Origin: an uncultured Bacteroidota bacterium
GTDB lineage: Bacteria; Bacteroidota; Bacteroidia; Chitinophagales; Chitinophagaceae
Length of the DNA stretch: 37,257 bases
Assembly (NCBI GenBank): GCA_903887415.1
Contig: CAISPO010000074.1
Location: forward strand, 1-37,257
Reading direction: 5' to 3'
The notes below the pieces were generated by a model. That model had not been told where the DNA came from. It saw only the letters and a program-made list of their open reading frames with translations, and did no database searches. A program made the position numbers and the translations under genes. Positions 15,143-23,248 of this stretch are shown here, one piece after another. The first letter of the stretch is position 1. Each line of letters opens with the position of its first letter.

Positions 15143-17884
15143 ATGAAAGATTTCTCTTACGTGATGGGGCCTACCCCCGAATATATTGAGTCGCTTTATA
15201 CCGATTTCACAAAAGATTCTACTACAGTTGATCCGGAATGGAAAAAATTCTTTGAAGGGTTTGACTTTGCAATCAGCAATGGCGGTGCTACTACAGCTAG
15301 TGCTGATGCCGGAAAAGCAACGATAGGCAACGATCGCCTTGTAAAAGAACTGGGCGTGTTTGAGCTCATCAGGGCATACCGCAAGCGCGGGCACCTGGTG
15401 GCCACTACCAACCCGATACGCGCGAGGAAGGACAGGCACGCACAGTTGGAATTGGACCGTTTCAACCTGACCGAATCGGATATGGAAACGTCTTTTTTTG
15501 CAGGCAGTTTTGTTGGAGTTAAGGATGGCAAATTAAAGGATATTTTAGCGAAGCTAAAGGCGATCTATACAGGCAATATCGGTATAGAATATACCTACAT
15601 CAACAATACCGAGAAGTGCCATTGGGTGGAGCAATCGTACGAGGAGCTAATGCAAAAGCCGCTCTCTATCGACCAGAGAAGACGAATACTGGAGAAACTG
15701 AACGAAGGCGTGATCTTCGAGAAATTCCTCAATACCAAATTCATAGGCCAGAAGCGTTTTGGACTGGAAGGTGGCGAGTCAACCATACCGGCACTTGATA
15801 CGATAATCAATGACGCTGCGGAAGCGGGAGTGCAGGAAGTCGTGATAGGCATGGCGCACCGCGGCAGGCTGAACATACTGGCCAATACGCTCAAGAAAAC
15901 ATACGAACAGATATTCTCGGAATTTGAAGGGAACATGCCCGAGGATATGACTATGGGCAGCGGGGATGTAAAGTACCACCTCGGCTTCCAGTCGAACATC
16001 ACAACGCCTAAGGGAAATACGATCAATGTGCAGCTTACGCCAAACCCATCACACCTGGAGGCGGTAAACCCGGTAGTGGAAGGCTTTGCACGAGCCAAAG
16101 CCGATACACTATATGGTAAAGAATACGACAAAGTATTGCCCATACTTATACACGGAGATGCGGCGGTAGCCGGGCAGGGCGTGGGCTATGAGCTGCTGCA
16201 GATGTCTAAGCTAGCGGGATATTATACCGGCGGCACTATACATTATGTGATCAATAACCAGATCGGCTTTACTACCGACTTTGATGATGCCCGCTCTGCC
16301 GACTACTGCACAAGCCTGGCATCTATGGTGCAGGCCCCTGTGCTTCATGTAAACGGCGACGATGCGGAAGCCGTGGTAAAATGCGCTATGCTGTCCGTTG
16401 CTTACCGGCAGAAATTCAACGAAGATATTTTCATAGACATGGTGTGCTACCGCAAGCACGGCCACAATGAGGGCGATGAACCAAAGTTTACGCAACCGCA
16501 GTTATACGCCCTGATAGACAAGCACCCCAATCCGCGCGAAATGTACACGCAATACTTGATGCAGCACGGCGAAGCCGATGCACAGGAATTGGCAAAACAA
16601 ATGGAAGCCCAGTTCTGGGCAGACCTTCAGCAACGCCTGGATGAAATAAAGCAAAAACCACTACCCTATACCTACCAGAAACCTGAAATGTGGTGGAAAG
16701 CCCTGAGAAAAGCCCAGGATGCCGATTTCGCCAAATCGCCCGATACAGCCATAACGGAGGCGGATTTCAAGAAACTGTTTACTGCGCTTATGCAGTGGCC
16801 GGAAGGTTTTAGCCCGCTGAAAAAGGTAGAGAAGCTGATCCAGGATAAGATAAAGCTATTTGACACGGAGGGCAAGGCCGACTGGGCTACAGGCGAACTT
16901 ATGGCATATGCCAGCCTGTTGCTGGAAGGCAACGAGGTGCGCCTGAGCGGCGAAGACGTGAAGCGCGGTACATTCTCCCATCGTCATGCCGTTATCTACG
17001 ACCAGAATACGAATGAGCCATATAACAGGCTAAGCAGAATCAGTGAAAACCAGGGTACACCTTATATTTATAACTCCCTGCTTAGTGAGTTTGCCGTGCT
17101 TGGCTTTGAATATGGCTATGCAATGGCAAACCCCAACAACCTCGTGCTTTGGGAAGCGCAGTATGGCGACTTTGCCAACGGCGCACAAACCATAATAGAC
17201 CAGTACATCGTGGGTGGCGAACAGAAGTGGACCAACATGAATGGTATAGTGATGCTGCTGCCACACGGTTACGAAGGCGGCGGCCCGGAGCATAGCAGCG
17301 CCCGCCTGGAGCGCTTCCTGCAGATGTGCGCGGAGAACAATATGTTGGTGACCAACATCACTACCGCAGCCAACTTCTTCCATGCTTTGCGCAGGCAACT
17401 AAAGTGGGAATTCAGGAAGCCACTCATTAACTTCTCTCCCAAGGCTAATCTGCGACATGTGCGCTCCTACTCTGCCATGAGTGAATTTACCACCGGCGGA
17501 TTCAGCGAAGTACTGGACGACCCCAATATAAAGAGCGCGGCCAAGGTGAAAAAAGTATTACTGTGCAGCGGTAAAATGTACTTTGACCTCAGCGAAAAGC
17601 AACTTACCGACAAGCGGGAAGATGTAGCTGTGGTTCGACTGGAGCAGATATATCCTTTGCCAGTAGCCCAACTCAATGCCTTGCGCGATAAATACAAAAA
17701 AGCCGAATGGACATGGGTGCAGGAAGAGCCGCGCAATATGGGCGCTCTGAGCTTCCTCATCATGAATCTGTCTGACTTCAAGATGAACTATATCAGCAGA
17801 CTGGCAAGTGCATCCACCGCTACAGGTTTCGCCAAGAAACATGCTATTGAGCAGGCGCAACTTGTAGAGGAGGCGTTTGGGTAA
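15143..17884 (+). CDS. sucA: 2-oxoglutarate dehydrogenase E1 component
   Basis: The 913-residue thiamine-diphosphate-dependent E1 of the 2-oxoglutarate dehydrogenase complex, which decarboxylates 2-oxoglutarate in the citric acid cycle. Seen: an N-terminal E2-binding segment (YIESLYTDFTKDSTTVDPEWKKFFEGF), the VIGMAHRGRLNIL and GDVKYHLGF blocks, IHGDAAVAGQGVGYE, GHNEGDEPKFTQP near residue 440, and the transketolase-like C-terminal half (GTFSHRHAVIYDQNTNEPYNRL, YEGGGPEHSSARLERFLQM). Length is normal for the family. sucB does not follow: the next intact gene is an HtrA protease, so E2 must be encoded elsewhere. It is transcribed from its own promoter, divergent from the aminotransferase. Confidence 0.96.
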   Translation: MKDFSYVMGPTPEYIESLYTDFTKDSTTVDPEWKKFFEGFDFAISNGGATTASADAGKATIGNDRLVKELGVFELIRAYRKRGHLVATTNPIRARKDRHAQLELDRFNLTESDMETSFFAGSFVGVKDGKLKDILAKLKAIYTGNIGIEYTYINNTEKCHWVEQSYEELMQKPLSIDQRRRILEKLNEGVIFEKFLNTKFIGQKRFGLEGGESTIPALDTIINDAAEAGVQEVVIGMAHRGRLNILANTLKKTYEQIFSEFEGNMPEDMTMGSGDVKYHLGFQSNITTPKGNTINVQLTPNPSHLEAVNPVVEGFARAKADTLYGKEYDKVLPILIHGDAAVAGQGVGYELLQMSKLAGYYTGGTIHYVINNQIGFTTDFDDARSADYCTSLASMVQAPVLHVNGDDAEAVVKCAMLSVAYRQKFNEDIFIDMVCYRKHGHNEGDEPKFTQPQLYALIDKHPNPREMYTQYLMQHGEADAQELAKQMEAQFWADLQQRLDEIKQKPLPYTYQKPEMWWKALRKAQDADFAKSPDTAITEADFKKLFTALMQWPEGFSPLKKVEKLIQDKIKLFDTEGKADWATGELMAYASLLLEGNEVRLSGEDVKRGTFSHRHAVIYDQNTNEPYNRLSRISENQGTPYIYNSLLSEFAVLGFEYGYAMANPNNLVLWEAQYGDFANGAQTIIDQYIVGGEQKWTNMNGIVMLLPHGYEGGGPEHSSARLERFLQMCAENNMLVTNITTAANFFHALRRQLKWEFRKPLINFSPKANLRHVRSYSAMSEFTTGGFSEVLDDPNIKSAAKVKKVLLCSGKMYFDLSEKQLTDKREDVAVVRLEQIYPLPVAQLNALRDKYKKAEWTWVQEEPRNMGALSFLIMNLSDFKMNYISRLASASTATGFAKKHAIEQAQLVEEAFG

Positions 17885-17900
17885 AGACGGTCTGGTATGA

Positions 17901-18080
17901 GCACTTTATAGTGCATCAATCTACCTGCCCCCAGGCAAACGCCCGGCCCCATTCCGCGAAGGAAACATCATTTGGATAAACCACCCTAAAGACCTCGACA
18001 ACTACGAAAGGCATCTCAAAATGTAAGACTCCATCCGCTTCTACCCCGATATGGACCCGGGTTTAAAATACAATAGCTAG
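17901..18080 (+). pseudogene. Possible short gene remnant downstream of sucA
   Basis: A frame open from 17901 reads SIYLPPGKRPAPFREGNIIW, then INHPKDLDNYERHLKM, meets TAA at 18024, and goes on in the same frame as DSIRFYPDMDPGLKYN to TAG at 18078. The composition (many aromatic residues and Pro-Gly turns) is protein-like rather than random, so this may be a decayed fragment of a larger gene. No family is recognised. A small hairpin, GCACT/AGTGC (17901-17914), sits at its left edge. Confidence 0.35.
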
Positions 18081-18105
18081 GCAATCTATCATGATCGGCA
18101 GGAAA

Positions 18106-18113
18106 TAAATTTG
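18106..18113 (+). promoter_or_regulatory. Orphan -7 box in the sucA-htrA interval
   Basis: TAAATTTG matches TAnnTTTG, but no TTG lies at the right distance upstream and no gene begins nearby. It could start a long htrA leader or a small RNA. The interval 18114-18470 otherwise holds one dispersed repeat (18191-18213) and an 8-bp inverted repeat (18241-18279). Confidence 0.3.
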
Positions 18114-18190
18114 CAGTTTATGAAATAGGTGTTTTTCTTTTGGATAAACCTTTTTAAAGTAGATGATCCGAGTGTACTGCACCTCCCCTC

Positions 18191-18213
18191 TTGTAGTGAG
18201 CGCAGCCGAACTA
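18191..18213 (+). repeat. Dispersed intergenic repeat, copy 1
   Basis: TTGTAGTGAGCGCAGCCGAA followed by CTA. Compared with copy 2 (21133-21158) it lacks CAT after TTGT and has one substitution (GCGCAGCC for GCGAAGCC). Confidence 0.6.
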
Positions 18214-18240
18214 TTAGGAAGGTTATTGCGGTGGTTGGCT

Positions 18241-18279
18241 CGCGCCTGGCAGAGAATTCATTCGAGTTTTACAGGCGCG
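18241..18279. repeat. 8-bp perfect inverted repeat
   Basis: CGCGCCTG (18241-18248) and CAGGCGCG (18272-18279) around a 23-nt spacer. No T-run follows, so its role is unknown; it may fold in the htrA leader or in a small RNA. Confidence 0.45.
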
Positions 18280-18424
18280 TATGATAGCTGGAACGTAAGT
18301 TTAAAACGAATTTTAGTCAGGATACTGCTAATAAAAGTTATCCCCTTCAAGTATCGTTCTTGTGCCATAAATTCTTTAACTTTCCATTACGGTGTTTTAA
18401 CAAATCTGTAATATCAATCGGAAT

Positions 18425-18432
18425 TATTTTTG
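18425..18432 (+). promoter_or_regulatory. Candidate -7 box of the htrA gene
   Basis: TATTTTTG matches TAnnTTTG, 38 nt before the ATG at 18471. The nearest T-rich -33 candidate (18395-18398) is spaced too far away (26 nt). Confidence 0.4.
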
Positions 18433-18470
18433 AGATACTAATCACAGAAACAAAAAAAAGGCTACCAGAT

Positions 18471-19943
18471 ATGAAAACCAGATTATTCCCGGTCATTTTA
18501 ACAGCAGCACTGACATCTGTAATGACACTTTTTGCAGTATCACATTTCCAGCACAATTTACCCTACTTTGATGTCGCACAGAATGCTAAACAACTGCCGG
18601 CAAACTATGTATCTTATAACAATAACGGGCCAACCAGCTCTGGCGCCCCGGTGAACTTTGAAAGCGCCGCAGAATCATCAGTAAAAGCAGTGGTTCACGT
18701 CAAAACCACGGTAAGATCGCGCGCCATTACCGTGGACAACAATGACATGTTCAGCCAGCTTTTCGGGCCTCAGAAGTATCTTATTCCCGAGCAGCAAGGT
18801 TCGGGCTCAGGAGTTATCATTTCGCCTGACGGCTATATTGTTACCAACAACCACGTTGTGGCCGATGCGGACGAGGTGGTTGTTACCTTCAATAACCGGT
18901 ATGACACAAAGGCAAAGGTTGTTGCATCAGACCCTGCAACAGATATAGCCGTACTCAAAATAACTACAGATAAAACATTGCCGTTCATGGAGTTCGCCAA
19001 CAGCGATGAAGTGAAGCTGGGCCAGTGGGTACTGGCTGTGGGTTATCCGCTGAACCTTGATGCCACCGTTACAGCAGGTATCATTAGCGCAAGGGGCCGC
19101 TCACTGGGCATTACCCAGCTAGGTGTCGAGTCTTATATCCAGACAGATGCTGCCGTGAATCCGGGCAACAGTGGCGGGGCATTGGTAAATACAGCAGGTC
19201 AGCTTGTAGGCATCAATTCTGCCATAGCTTCCCCCACAGGTTCTTATGCAGGCTATTCTTACGCAATACCGTCCAACATCGTTCGCAAATCAGTGAACGA
19301 CCTAATAAAATACGGTACAGTGCAGCGTGCAGTAATTGGCGTAGAGTACGTTGACAAGTCTATATCTGCCGAGCAGCAAGCCGAGGTAGGGCTGGATAAA
19401 AACGATGGCGTGTATGTAGTAGTAGTGAAACCCAATAGCGGCGCAGCAAAGGCGGGCATACAAAAGGGCGATTTTATTACCCGCATTAATGGTGAGGCTG
19501 TAAACACCAAGGGCGAGGTTCAGGAGCAGGTGGCCCGTTACCATCCCGGCGATAATGTGAACGTTACCTACAGCCGTGGCGGAAAAGAGTATAATGCAAA
19601 CGTACTGCTGACTAACCTCAATGGCACTACCGACATTATTAAGGGAGAACCAAGGGTGCTTGGCGCTACCTTCCGCCAGCTCAACGACAATGAAAAAATG
19701 ACCTATAATACCGACAAAGGGATTATAGTTACCGATATTGGAAAAGGCATCTTAGCAAAGCAAACAAAAATGCTCAAGGGCTTCGTAATAACACAGGTGA
19801 ATAATAGCCCCATAGGATCTGCAAATGACCTGATGGCAGCAGCTTCCGCTAATAAGAACATGCAGATCGCAGGATTCTATCCCGGCAGGCAAGGCATGTA
19901 CTATTACACGCTGAATAATATTGACGGATCATTGGGTGAGTAA
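18471..19943 (+). CDS. HtrA/Deg-type periplasmic serine protease
   Basis: 490 residues from the ATG at 18471; an upstream in-frame extension to 18360 lacks a signal peptide and spans the -7 box. The N-terminus is a signal or anchor helix (LFPVILTAALTSVMTLFAVS). The trypsin-like domain has the full triad: H128 in NNHVVADAD, D158 in DPATDIAVL, S234 in NPGNSGGAL. Two PDZ domains follow (about 320-405, with GVYVVVVKPNSGAAKAGIQKGDFI; and about 410-485). Such proteases degrade or refold misfolded envelope proteins. A perfect palindromic terminator follows. DegP, DegQ and DegS cannot be distinguished by eye. Confidence 0.93.
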   Translation: MKTRLFPVILTAALTSVMTLFAVSHFQHNLPYFDVAQNAKQLPANYVSYNNNGPTSSGAPVNFESAAESSVKAVVHVKTTVRSRAITVDNNDMFSQLFGPQKYLIPEQQGSGSGVIISPDGYIVTNNHVVADADEVVVTFNNRYDTKAKVVASDPATDIAVLKITTDKTLPFMEFANSDEVKLGQWVLAVGYPLNLDATVTAGIISARGRSLGITQLGVESYIQTDAAVNPGNSGGALVNTAGQLVGINSAIASPTGSYAGYSYAIPSNIVRKSVNDLIKYGTVQRAVIGVEYVDKSISAEQQAEVGLDKNDGVYVVVVKPNSGAAKAGIQKGDFITRINGEAVNTKGEVQEQVARYHPGDNVNVTYSRGGKEYNANVLLTNLNGTTDIIKGEPRVLGATFRQLNDNEKMTYNTDKGIIVTDIGKGILAKQTKMLKGFVITQVNNSPIGSANDLMAAASANKNMQIAGFYPGRQGMYYYTLNNIDGSLGE

Positions 19944-19966
19944 AGGAAATGAATTGGCGTAAAAGG

Positions 19967-19990
19967 AGAGGGCGCAAATTTGCGCCCTCT
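19967..19990. terminator. 24-bp perfect palindrome, bidirectional terminator
   Basis: AGAGGGCGCAAA and its exact reverse complement abut; the effective loop is AATT. It lies 24 nt after the protease stop and between convergent genes (htrA and parB). Only a short T-run follows (ATTTCG). Confidence 0.7.
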
Positions 19991-20096
19991 ATTTCGTTAA
20001 AATCTGCTTTACGCCGTTTTTGCGCCCTTGCCAAACAAAATTCGGAAAACGCGGCTTTGCGCTTTTGCGAGAGACCATTTTTTACGCAGACTTACG

Positions 20097-20124
20097 ACCT
20101 GTGACTCACGACTTGATCACAGGT
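20097..20124 (-). terminator. Hairpin overlapping the parB stop codon
   Basis: ACCTGTGA (20097-20104) and TCACAGGT (20117-20124) form an 8-bp stem with 12-nt loop; the parB stop (20117-20119) lies in one arm. There is no immediate T-run, so termination is uncertain. Confidence 0.35.
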
Positions 20125-21052
20125 TCATCTTATCCATAATGCGCCCAAGGTCGTCATCGTTATAAAATTCAATAACCACTGTTCCCTTGCCCGTCTTTTT
20201 CCTATCTAATTTCACCCGTGTGGAGAAATGAGAGGCCATACTGTCCTCAATACGCTTGTATGCAGGTGCCAGTTTGGCGGCAACTTTTGGAGCAGAGGAC
20301 GCTGGTGCTTTTTCCGTCACCATATCCTTTACCATCTGCTCCACCTGGCGAACGGAGAGGCCGCGCTGCATGGTTTCGCGGAATACATATAATTGCTGCT
20401 CCACATGCTCCAGGCCTATAATAGCGCGGGCATGGCCCATACTTAATTGGCCATCACGGACAGCTTTTTGCACATCCGGGGGCAACTTTAATAAACGTAG
20501 GTAATTGGCAACAGTGCTGCGCTCCTTCTTCATCCGCTCAGACACTTGCTCCTGGGTAAGGCCGCACTCGTCCATAAGCTGGCGGTAGCTGAGCGCTATT
20601 TCTATCGCATTGAGGTTTTCGCGCTGGAGGTTTTCCAGCAGGGCCATTTCCAGCACGCCCTGGCTATCGGCCGTGCGCACATACGCAGGAATGTCAACCA
20701 GTCCTGCCATTTTTGATGCCCGCAAGCGACGCTCACCGCTTATGAGCTGGTACTTGCCTGCGGCTGTCTTTATTACAGTAATAGGCTGAATAATGTCATG
20801 CAGCTTTATGCTTTCTGCAAGCTCATCCAGCGCCTGTTTGTCAAAGTCGTGGCGGGGCTGCTTAGGGTTTACTGCTATCTGGTCCAGCGGTATCCTTGCA
20901 ATGCCAGCCGGATTATTGGCGTCACCATTTCTGTTATTCTGGCCTGATACTGCAGGCACAGCATCTTTAGAAGTCTTTATCTCATCGTCTATCGTATCCA
21001 GCAATGCCCGGATACCTTTACCTAACCCCTGTTTTCTGTTTACCTGCGACAT
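20117..21052 (-). CDS. parB: Chromosome-partitioning protein ParB
   Basis: A 311-residue CTP-binding clamp protein that loads at parS and spreads on the origin region to segregate chromosomes. It opens with the RKQGLGKGIRALL segment shared by chromosomal ParB/Spo0J. The nucleotide-binding boxes are seen: PRHDFDKQALDELAESI, SGERRLRASK (GERRLR at 106-111) and ENLQRENLN (140-148). The helix-turn-helix follows (LTQEQVSERMKKERSTVANYLRLLKLP, about 165-192), and a small C-terminal dimerisation domain ends KGTVVIEFYNDDDLGRIMDKM. It is downstream of parA with a 123-nt gap that contains a dispersed repeat. No parS was recognised in the window. Confidence 0.96.
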   Translation of the reverse strand: MSQVNRKQGLGKGIRALLDTIDDEIKTSKDAVPAVSGQNNRNGDANNPAGIARIPLDQIAVNPKQPRHDFDKQALDELAESIKLHDIIQPITVIKTAAGKYQLISGERRLRASKMAGLVDIPAYVRTADSQGVLEMALLENLQRENLNAIEIALSYRQLMDECGLTQEQVSERMKKERSTVANYLRLLKLPPDVQKAVRDGQLSMGHARAIIGLEHVEQQLYVFRETMQRGLSVRQVEQMVKDMVTEKAPASSAPKVAAKLAPAYKRIEDSMASHFSTRVKLDRKKTGKGTVVIEFYNDDDLGRIMDKMNL

Positions 21053-21132
21053 TCGTTAAATTCAAAAGTAAAAAACTCAAAATTCAAAACTCCCCAAATT
21101 ATGCTATGCCCCACTCAAAATTCCAATTCCTT

Positions 21133-21158
21133 TTGTCATAGTGAGCGAAGCCGAACTA
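21133..21158 (+). repeat. Dispersed intergenic repeat, copy 2
   Basis: TTGTCATAGTGAGCGAAGCC followed by GAACTA, in the parA-parB gap. It has the same core as copies at 18191 and 22018 and the same orientation. It belongs to the GTCATcctGAGCGAAGtCGAAGGA-type repeats common in Bacteroidota genomes. Confidence 0.65.
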
Positions 21159-21175
21159 CCCAAATCCTCAAAAAG

Positions 21176-21985
21176 CTACTCTTCCTTTTCAAAGATCTTA
21201 TCCTCGTTCTTGATCTTGGTCATATTGTTTTTCTGCAGTATCTCCTTAGCCAGGTTTAAGTAGTTTACCGCTCCTGTGCTCTCGGCGTCATACAGCAGCG
21301 CCGGCATACCAAAACTTGGGGCTTCACCCAGCCGGGTATTACGATGCAAAATGGTATTGAATACAAGGTCGCCAAAATGGTTTTTGATCTCTTCTACCAC
21401 TTGGTTCGACAGGCGCAAACGTCCATCATACATCGTCATTAGTATGCCTTCTATTTTCAGGTTGGCATTGATGCGCGTCTGAACGATCTTAATGGTATTC
21501 AGCAGCTTGCCTAGTCCCTCCAATGCGAAATATTCACACTGAACAGGAATTACCACACTATCTGCCGCAGCCAGGGCATTTACGGTTATGAGGCCCAGCG
21601 ATGGTGAACAGTCAATGATAATAAAATCATAATTCCCCAGCTCGGGCTCCAGTGCCTTACGGATCACAAACTCCCTGTTGGGGTGGTTTATGAGTTCTAT
21701 TTCAGCCCCCACCAGGTCTAGGTGGCTAGGCAGGATATTGAGGTTAGGGGTTTCCGTCTCCAGTATCACCTGCGAAGCCGGGGTTTCATTCACCATGCAG
21801 TCATACAGGCTGATCTGTATATTCTTCAGGTCAAAACCGTTCCCGCTGGTGCTGTTCGCCTGTGGGTCTGCATCCACAAGCAGGGTTTTATACTCCAGCA
21901 CGGCAAGGCTTGCCGCAAGGTTAATTGCAGTGGTTGTCTTCCCTACCCCGCCCTTCTGATTCGCTATTGCGATTACTTTAGCCAT
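21176..21985 (-). CDS. parA: Chromosome-partitioning ATPase ParA (Soj)
   Basis: A 269-residue deviant-Walker ATPase that binds DNA as an ATP dimer and moves ParB-parS complexes. It begins MAKVIAIANQKGGVGKTTTA, with the deviant Walker A at 11-18; switch blocks DADPQANST and FIIIDCSPSLGLITVNAL, and the ECEYFALEGL block, are canonical. Chromosomal family members usually end near residue 255; this one carries a short charged tail (KIKNEDKIFEKEE). parB lies 123 nt downstream on the same strand. No convincing TAnnTTTG box was seen upstream. Confidence 0.96.
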   Translation of the reverse strand: MAKVIAIANQKGGVGKTTTAINLAASLAVLEYKTLLVDADPQANSTSGNGFDLKNIQISLYDCMVNETPASQVILETETPNLNILPSHLDLVGAEIELINHPNREFVIRKALEPELGNYDFIIIDCSPSLGLITVNALAAADSVVIPVQCEYFALEGLGKLLNTIKIVQTRINANLKIEGILMTMYDGRLRLSNQVVEEIKNHFGDLVFNTILHRNTRLGEAPSFGMPALLYDAESTGAVNYLNLAKEILQKNNMTKIKNEDKIFEKEE

Positions 21986-22017
21986 AATTATTATTCAATT
22001 CAAAAATCAACCTTCAA

Positions 22018-22046
22018 TTTGTCATCCTGAGCGACGCTGAAGGACC
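22018..22046 (+). repeat. Dispersed intergenic repeat, copy 3
   Basis: TTTGTCATCCTGAGCGACGC followed by TGAAGGACC. It is the copy closest to the well-known GTCATCCTGAGCGAAGTCGAAGGA form. It is followed by AT-rich AAATTCCAAA-type filler to about 22130. Confidence 0.65.
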
Positions 22047-22134
22047 CAAAAAGCAAATTCCAAATTCCAAAAAAAACTGATTGCTTTGATTCCGGGAAAC
22101 AATCCAAATTCCAAACTACAAATTCCCCATTCCT

Positions 22135-22812
22135 TTACAAATCAATGCTTTTTCCAATCTCCGGCAATATTAATTCTTTTCCGGCGGCTTTGAATTTTTC
22201 CTTTGTCTTTTCATGGTCGATCTTAATATACCCAAACGTATCAAAATGAATACCTATGATCTTATTGCATTGTATAAAGTCTGATGCAATGATGGCATCG
22301 TCTGCATCCATGGTAAAGTTGCCGCCAACAGGCAAAATCGCAAAATCGAGCTTTGCATACCTTGGTATCAGCTGCATATCCATCATCAGGCAGGTATCGC
22401 CGCTGTAATAAAACTTGCGCTCTGCGCCATGCAGCAAAAAACCACCCGGGTTGCCGCCATAAACGCCATCAGGCATTACGCTGCTGTGCCATGCCGGCAG
22501 AAAATGCAACTTACCGAAATCAAAATTATATGGCCCGAAATTCATAGGGTGCGCATTGGTAATGCCTTGTTTCTGCACCCATTCTGCTATCTCGTAGGCG
22601 GCAATCACCATAGCGCCAGTGCGCTTAGCGATAGTCACCAGGTCGGCAACATGGTCGCCGTGCCCATGAGACACTAAAATATAGTCTGCCTCAATGCTGT
22701 TTATGTCTATGTCTTTAGCCAGCTCATTACCGCTGATAAAAGGGTCGAATAAGAACTTCTTACCGCCGGTTTCAATAGCAAAACAGGCGTGGCCGTAAAA
22801 GGTGAACTTCAT
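22135..22812 (-). CDS. UPF0173 metal-dependent hydrolase (metallo-beta-lactamase fold)
   Basis: 225 residues of the UPF0173 / UlaG-like branch of the metallo-beta-lactamase superfamily. The metal ligands are seen in SHGHGDH (H49, H51, D53, H54), with further ligands in the HSS block near 109, SGDTCLM and GIHFDTFG. The MKFTFYGHACFAIETGGKKFLFDPF opening is typical. It is cytoplasmic, having no signal peptide. The substrate is unknown: relatives act on lactones or phosphodiesters, but the family is uncharacterised overall. It has its own well-spaced promoter at 22850-22880 and is not in an operon with the par genes downstream (149-nt gap with a repeat). Confidence 0.92.
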   Translation of the reverse strand: MKFTFYGHACFAIETGGKKFLFDPFISGNELAKDIDINSIEADYILVSHGHGDHVADLVTIAKRTGAMVIAAYEIAEWVQKQGITNAHPMNFGPYNFDFGKLHFLPAWHSSVMPDGVYGGNPGGFLLHGAERKFYYSGDTCLMMDMQLIPRYAKLDFAILPVGGNFTMDADDAIIASDFIQCNKIIGIHFDTFGYIKIDHEKTKEKFKAAGKELILPEIGKSIDL

Positions 22813-22849
22813 GTTGAAGGGGATTTTTTAATTGGCAATATGCTTTGTT

Positions 22850-22880
22850 CAAAATTAAAATTCTGCAACACAAATTCCAA
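22850..22880 (-). promoter_or_regulatory. Promoter of the UPF0173 gene
   Basis: On the minus strand TTGG (22877-22880), 19 nt, then TAATTTTG (22850-22857): both elements and spacing fit the phylum consensus. Leader about 30 nt. Confidence 0.7.
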
Positions 22881-22959
22881 ATTTACGGAGGTTCATTTTT
22901 CCTTTATTTATCAACAAATTCCGCATAAATTAGTTGGCTAACTCAATTCGTTTTTATAA

Positions 22960-22994
22960 AAAGATGCGCATATTATGAAAACATGCGTATCTTT
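22960..22994. promoter_or_regulatory. Operator-like palindrome over the toxin-antitoxin promoter
   Basis: Arms 22960-22971 (AAAGATGCGCAT) and 22983-22994 (ATGCGTATCTTT) match at 11 of 12 positions around an 11-nt spacer. The right arm covers most of the -7 box TATCTTTA (22988-22995), which ends 4 nt before the antitoxin ATG at 23000. Binding here would block transcription, as expected for toxin-antitoxin autoregulation. Confidence 0.7.
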
Positions 22995-22999
22995 AGGGC

Positions 23000-23248
23000 A
23001 TGAAAGCACGTTTAAATCTTACTATTGACGAGCGGCTGCTTATAAGTGTGAAAAAATTCGCACAGAAAAATGATACCAACGTATCCGAACTGGTAGAACA
23101 GTTCTTTAAAAAGATATTGGCGCCCACCCCAGTAAAGAAAACAACGATCATTGACATGGTTGAGAAATTAGAAAAGCCCTATATCAGCCCGGACACTGAC
23201 CTTAAGGCACTATATTATAAAGAGCAAGGTAGGAAACATGGTCTATAA
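23000..23248 (+). CDS. DUF6364-type antitoxin
   Basis: 82 residues opening KARLNLTIDERLLISVKKFAQKND, then VSELVEQFFKKIL, a ribbon-helix-helix-like pattern (beta strand, then two helices) used by many antitoxins to bind operator DNA. The C-terminal half (IIDMVEKLEKPYISPDTDLKALYYKEQGRKHGL) is the probable toxin-binding tail, as in DUF6364 proteins. It overlaps the PIN gene by 11 nt, so the two are translationally coupled. An imperfect palindrome covers its promoter. The start is fixed by the -7 box, which leaves at most a few nt of leader. Confidence 0.85.
   Translation: MKARLNLTIDERLLISVKKFAQKNDTNVSELVEQFFKKILAPTPVKKTTIIDMVEKLEKPYISPDTDLKALYYKEQGRKHGL

Noticed and set aside
18163..18411. Possible 82-codon gene before htrA
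   Set aside because: It spans the dispersed repeat and an inverted repeat, has a Trp/Arg-rich random-looking product, and overlaps the htrA leader.
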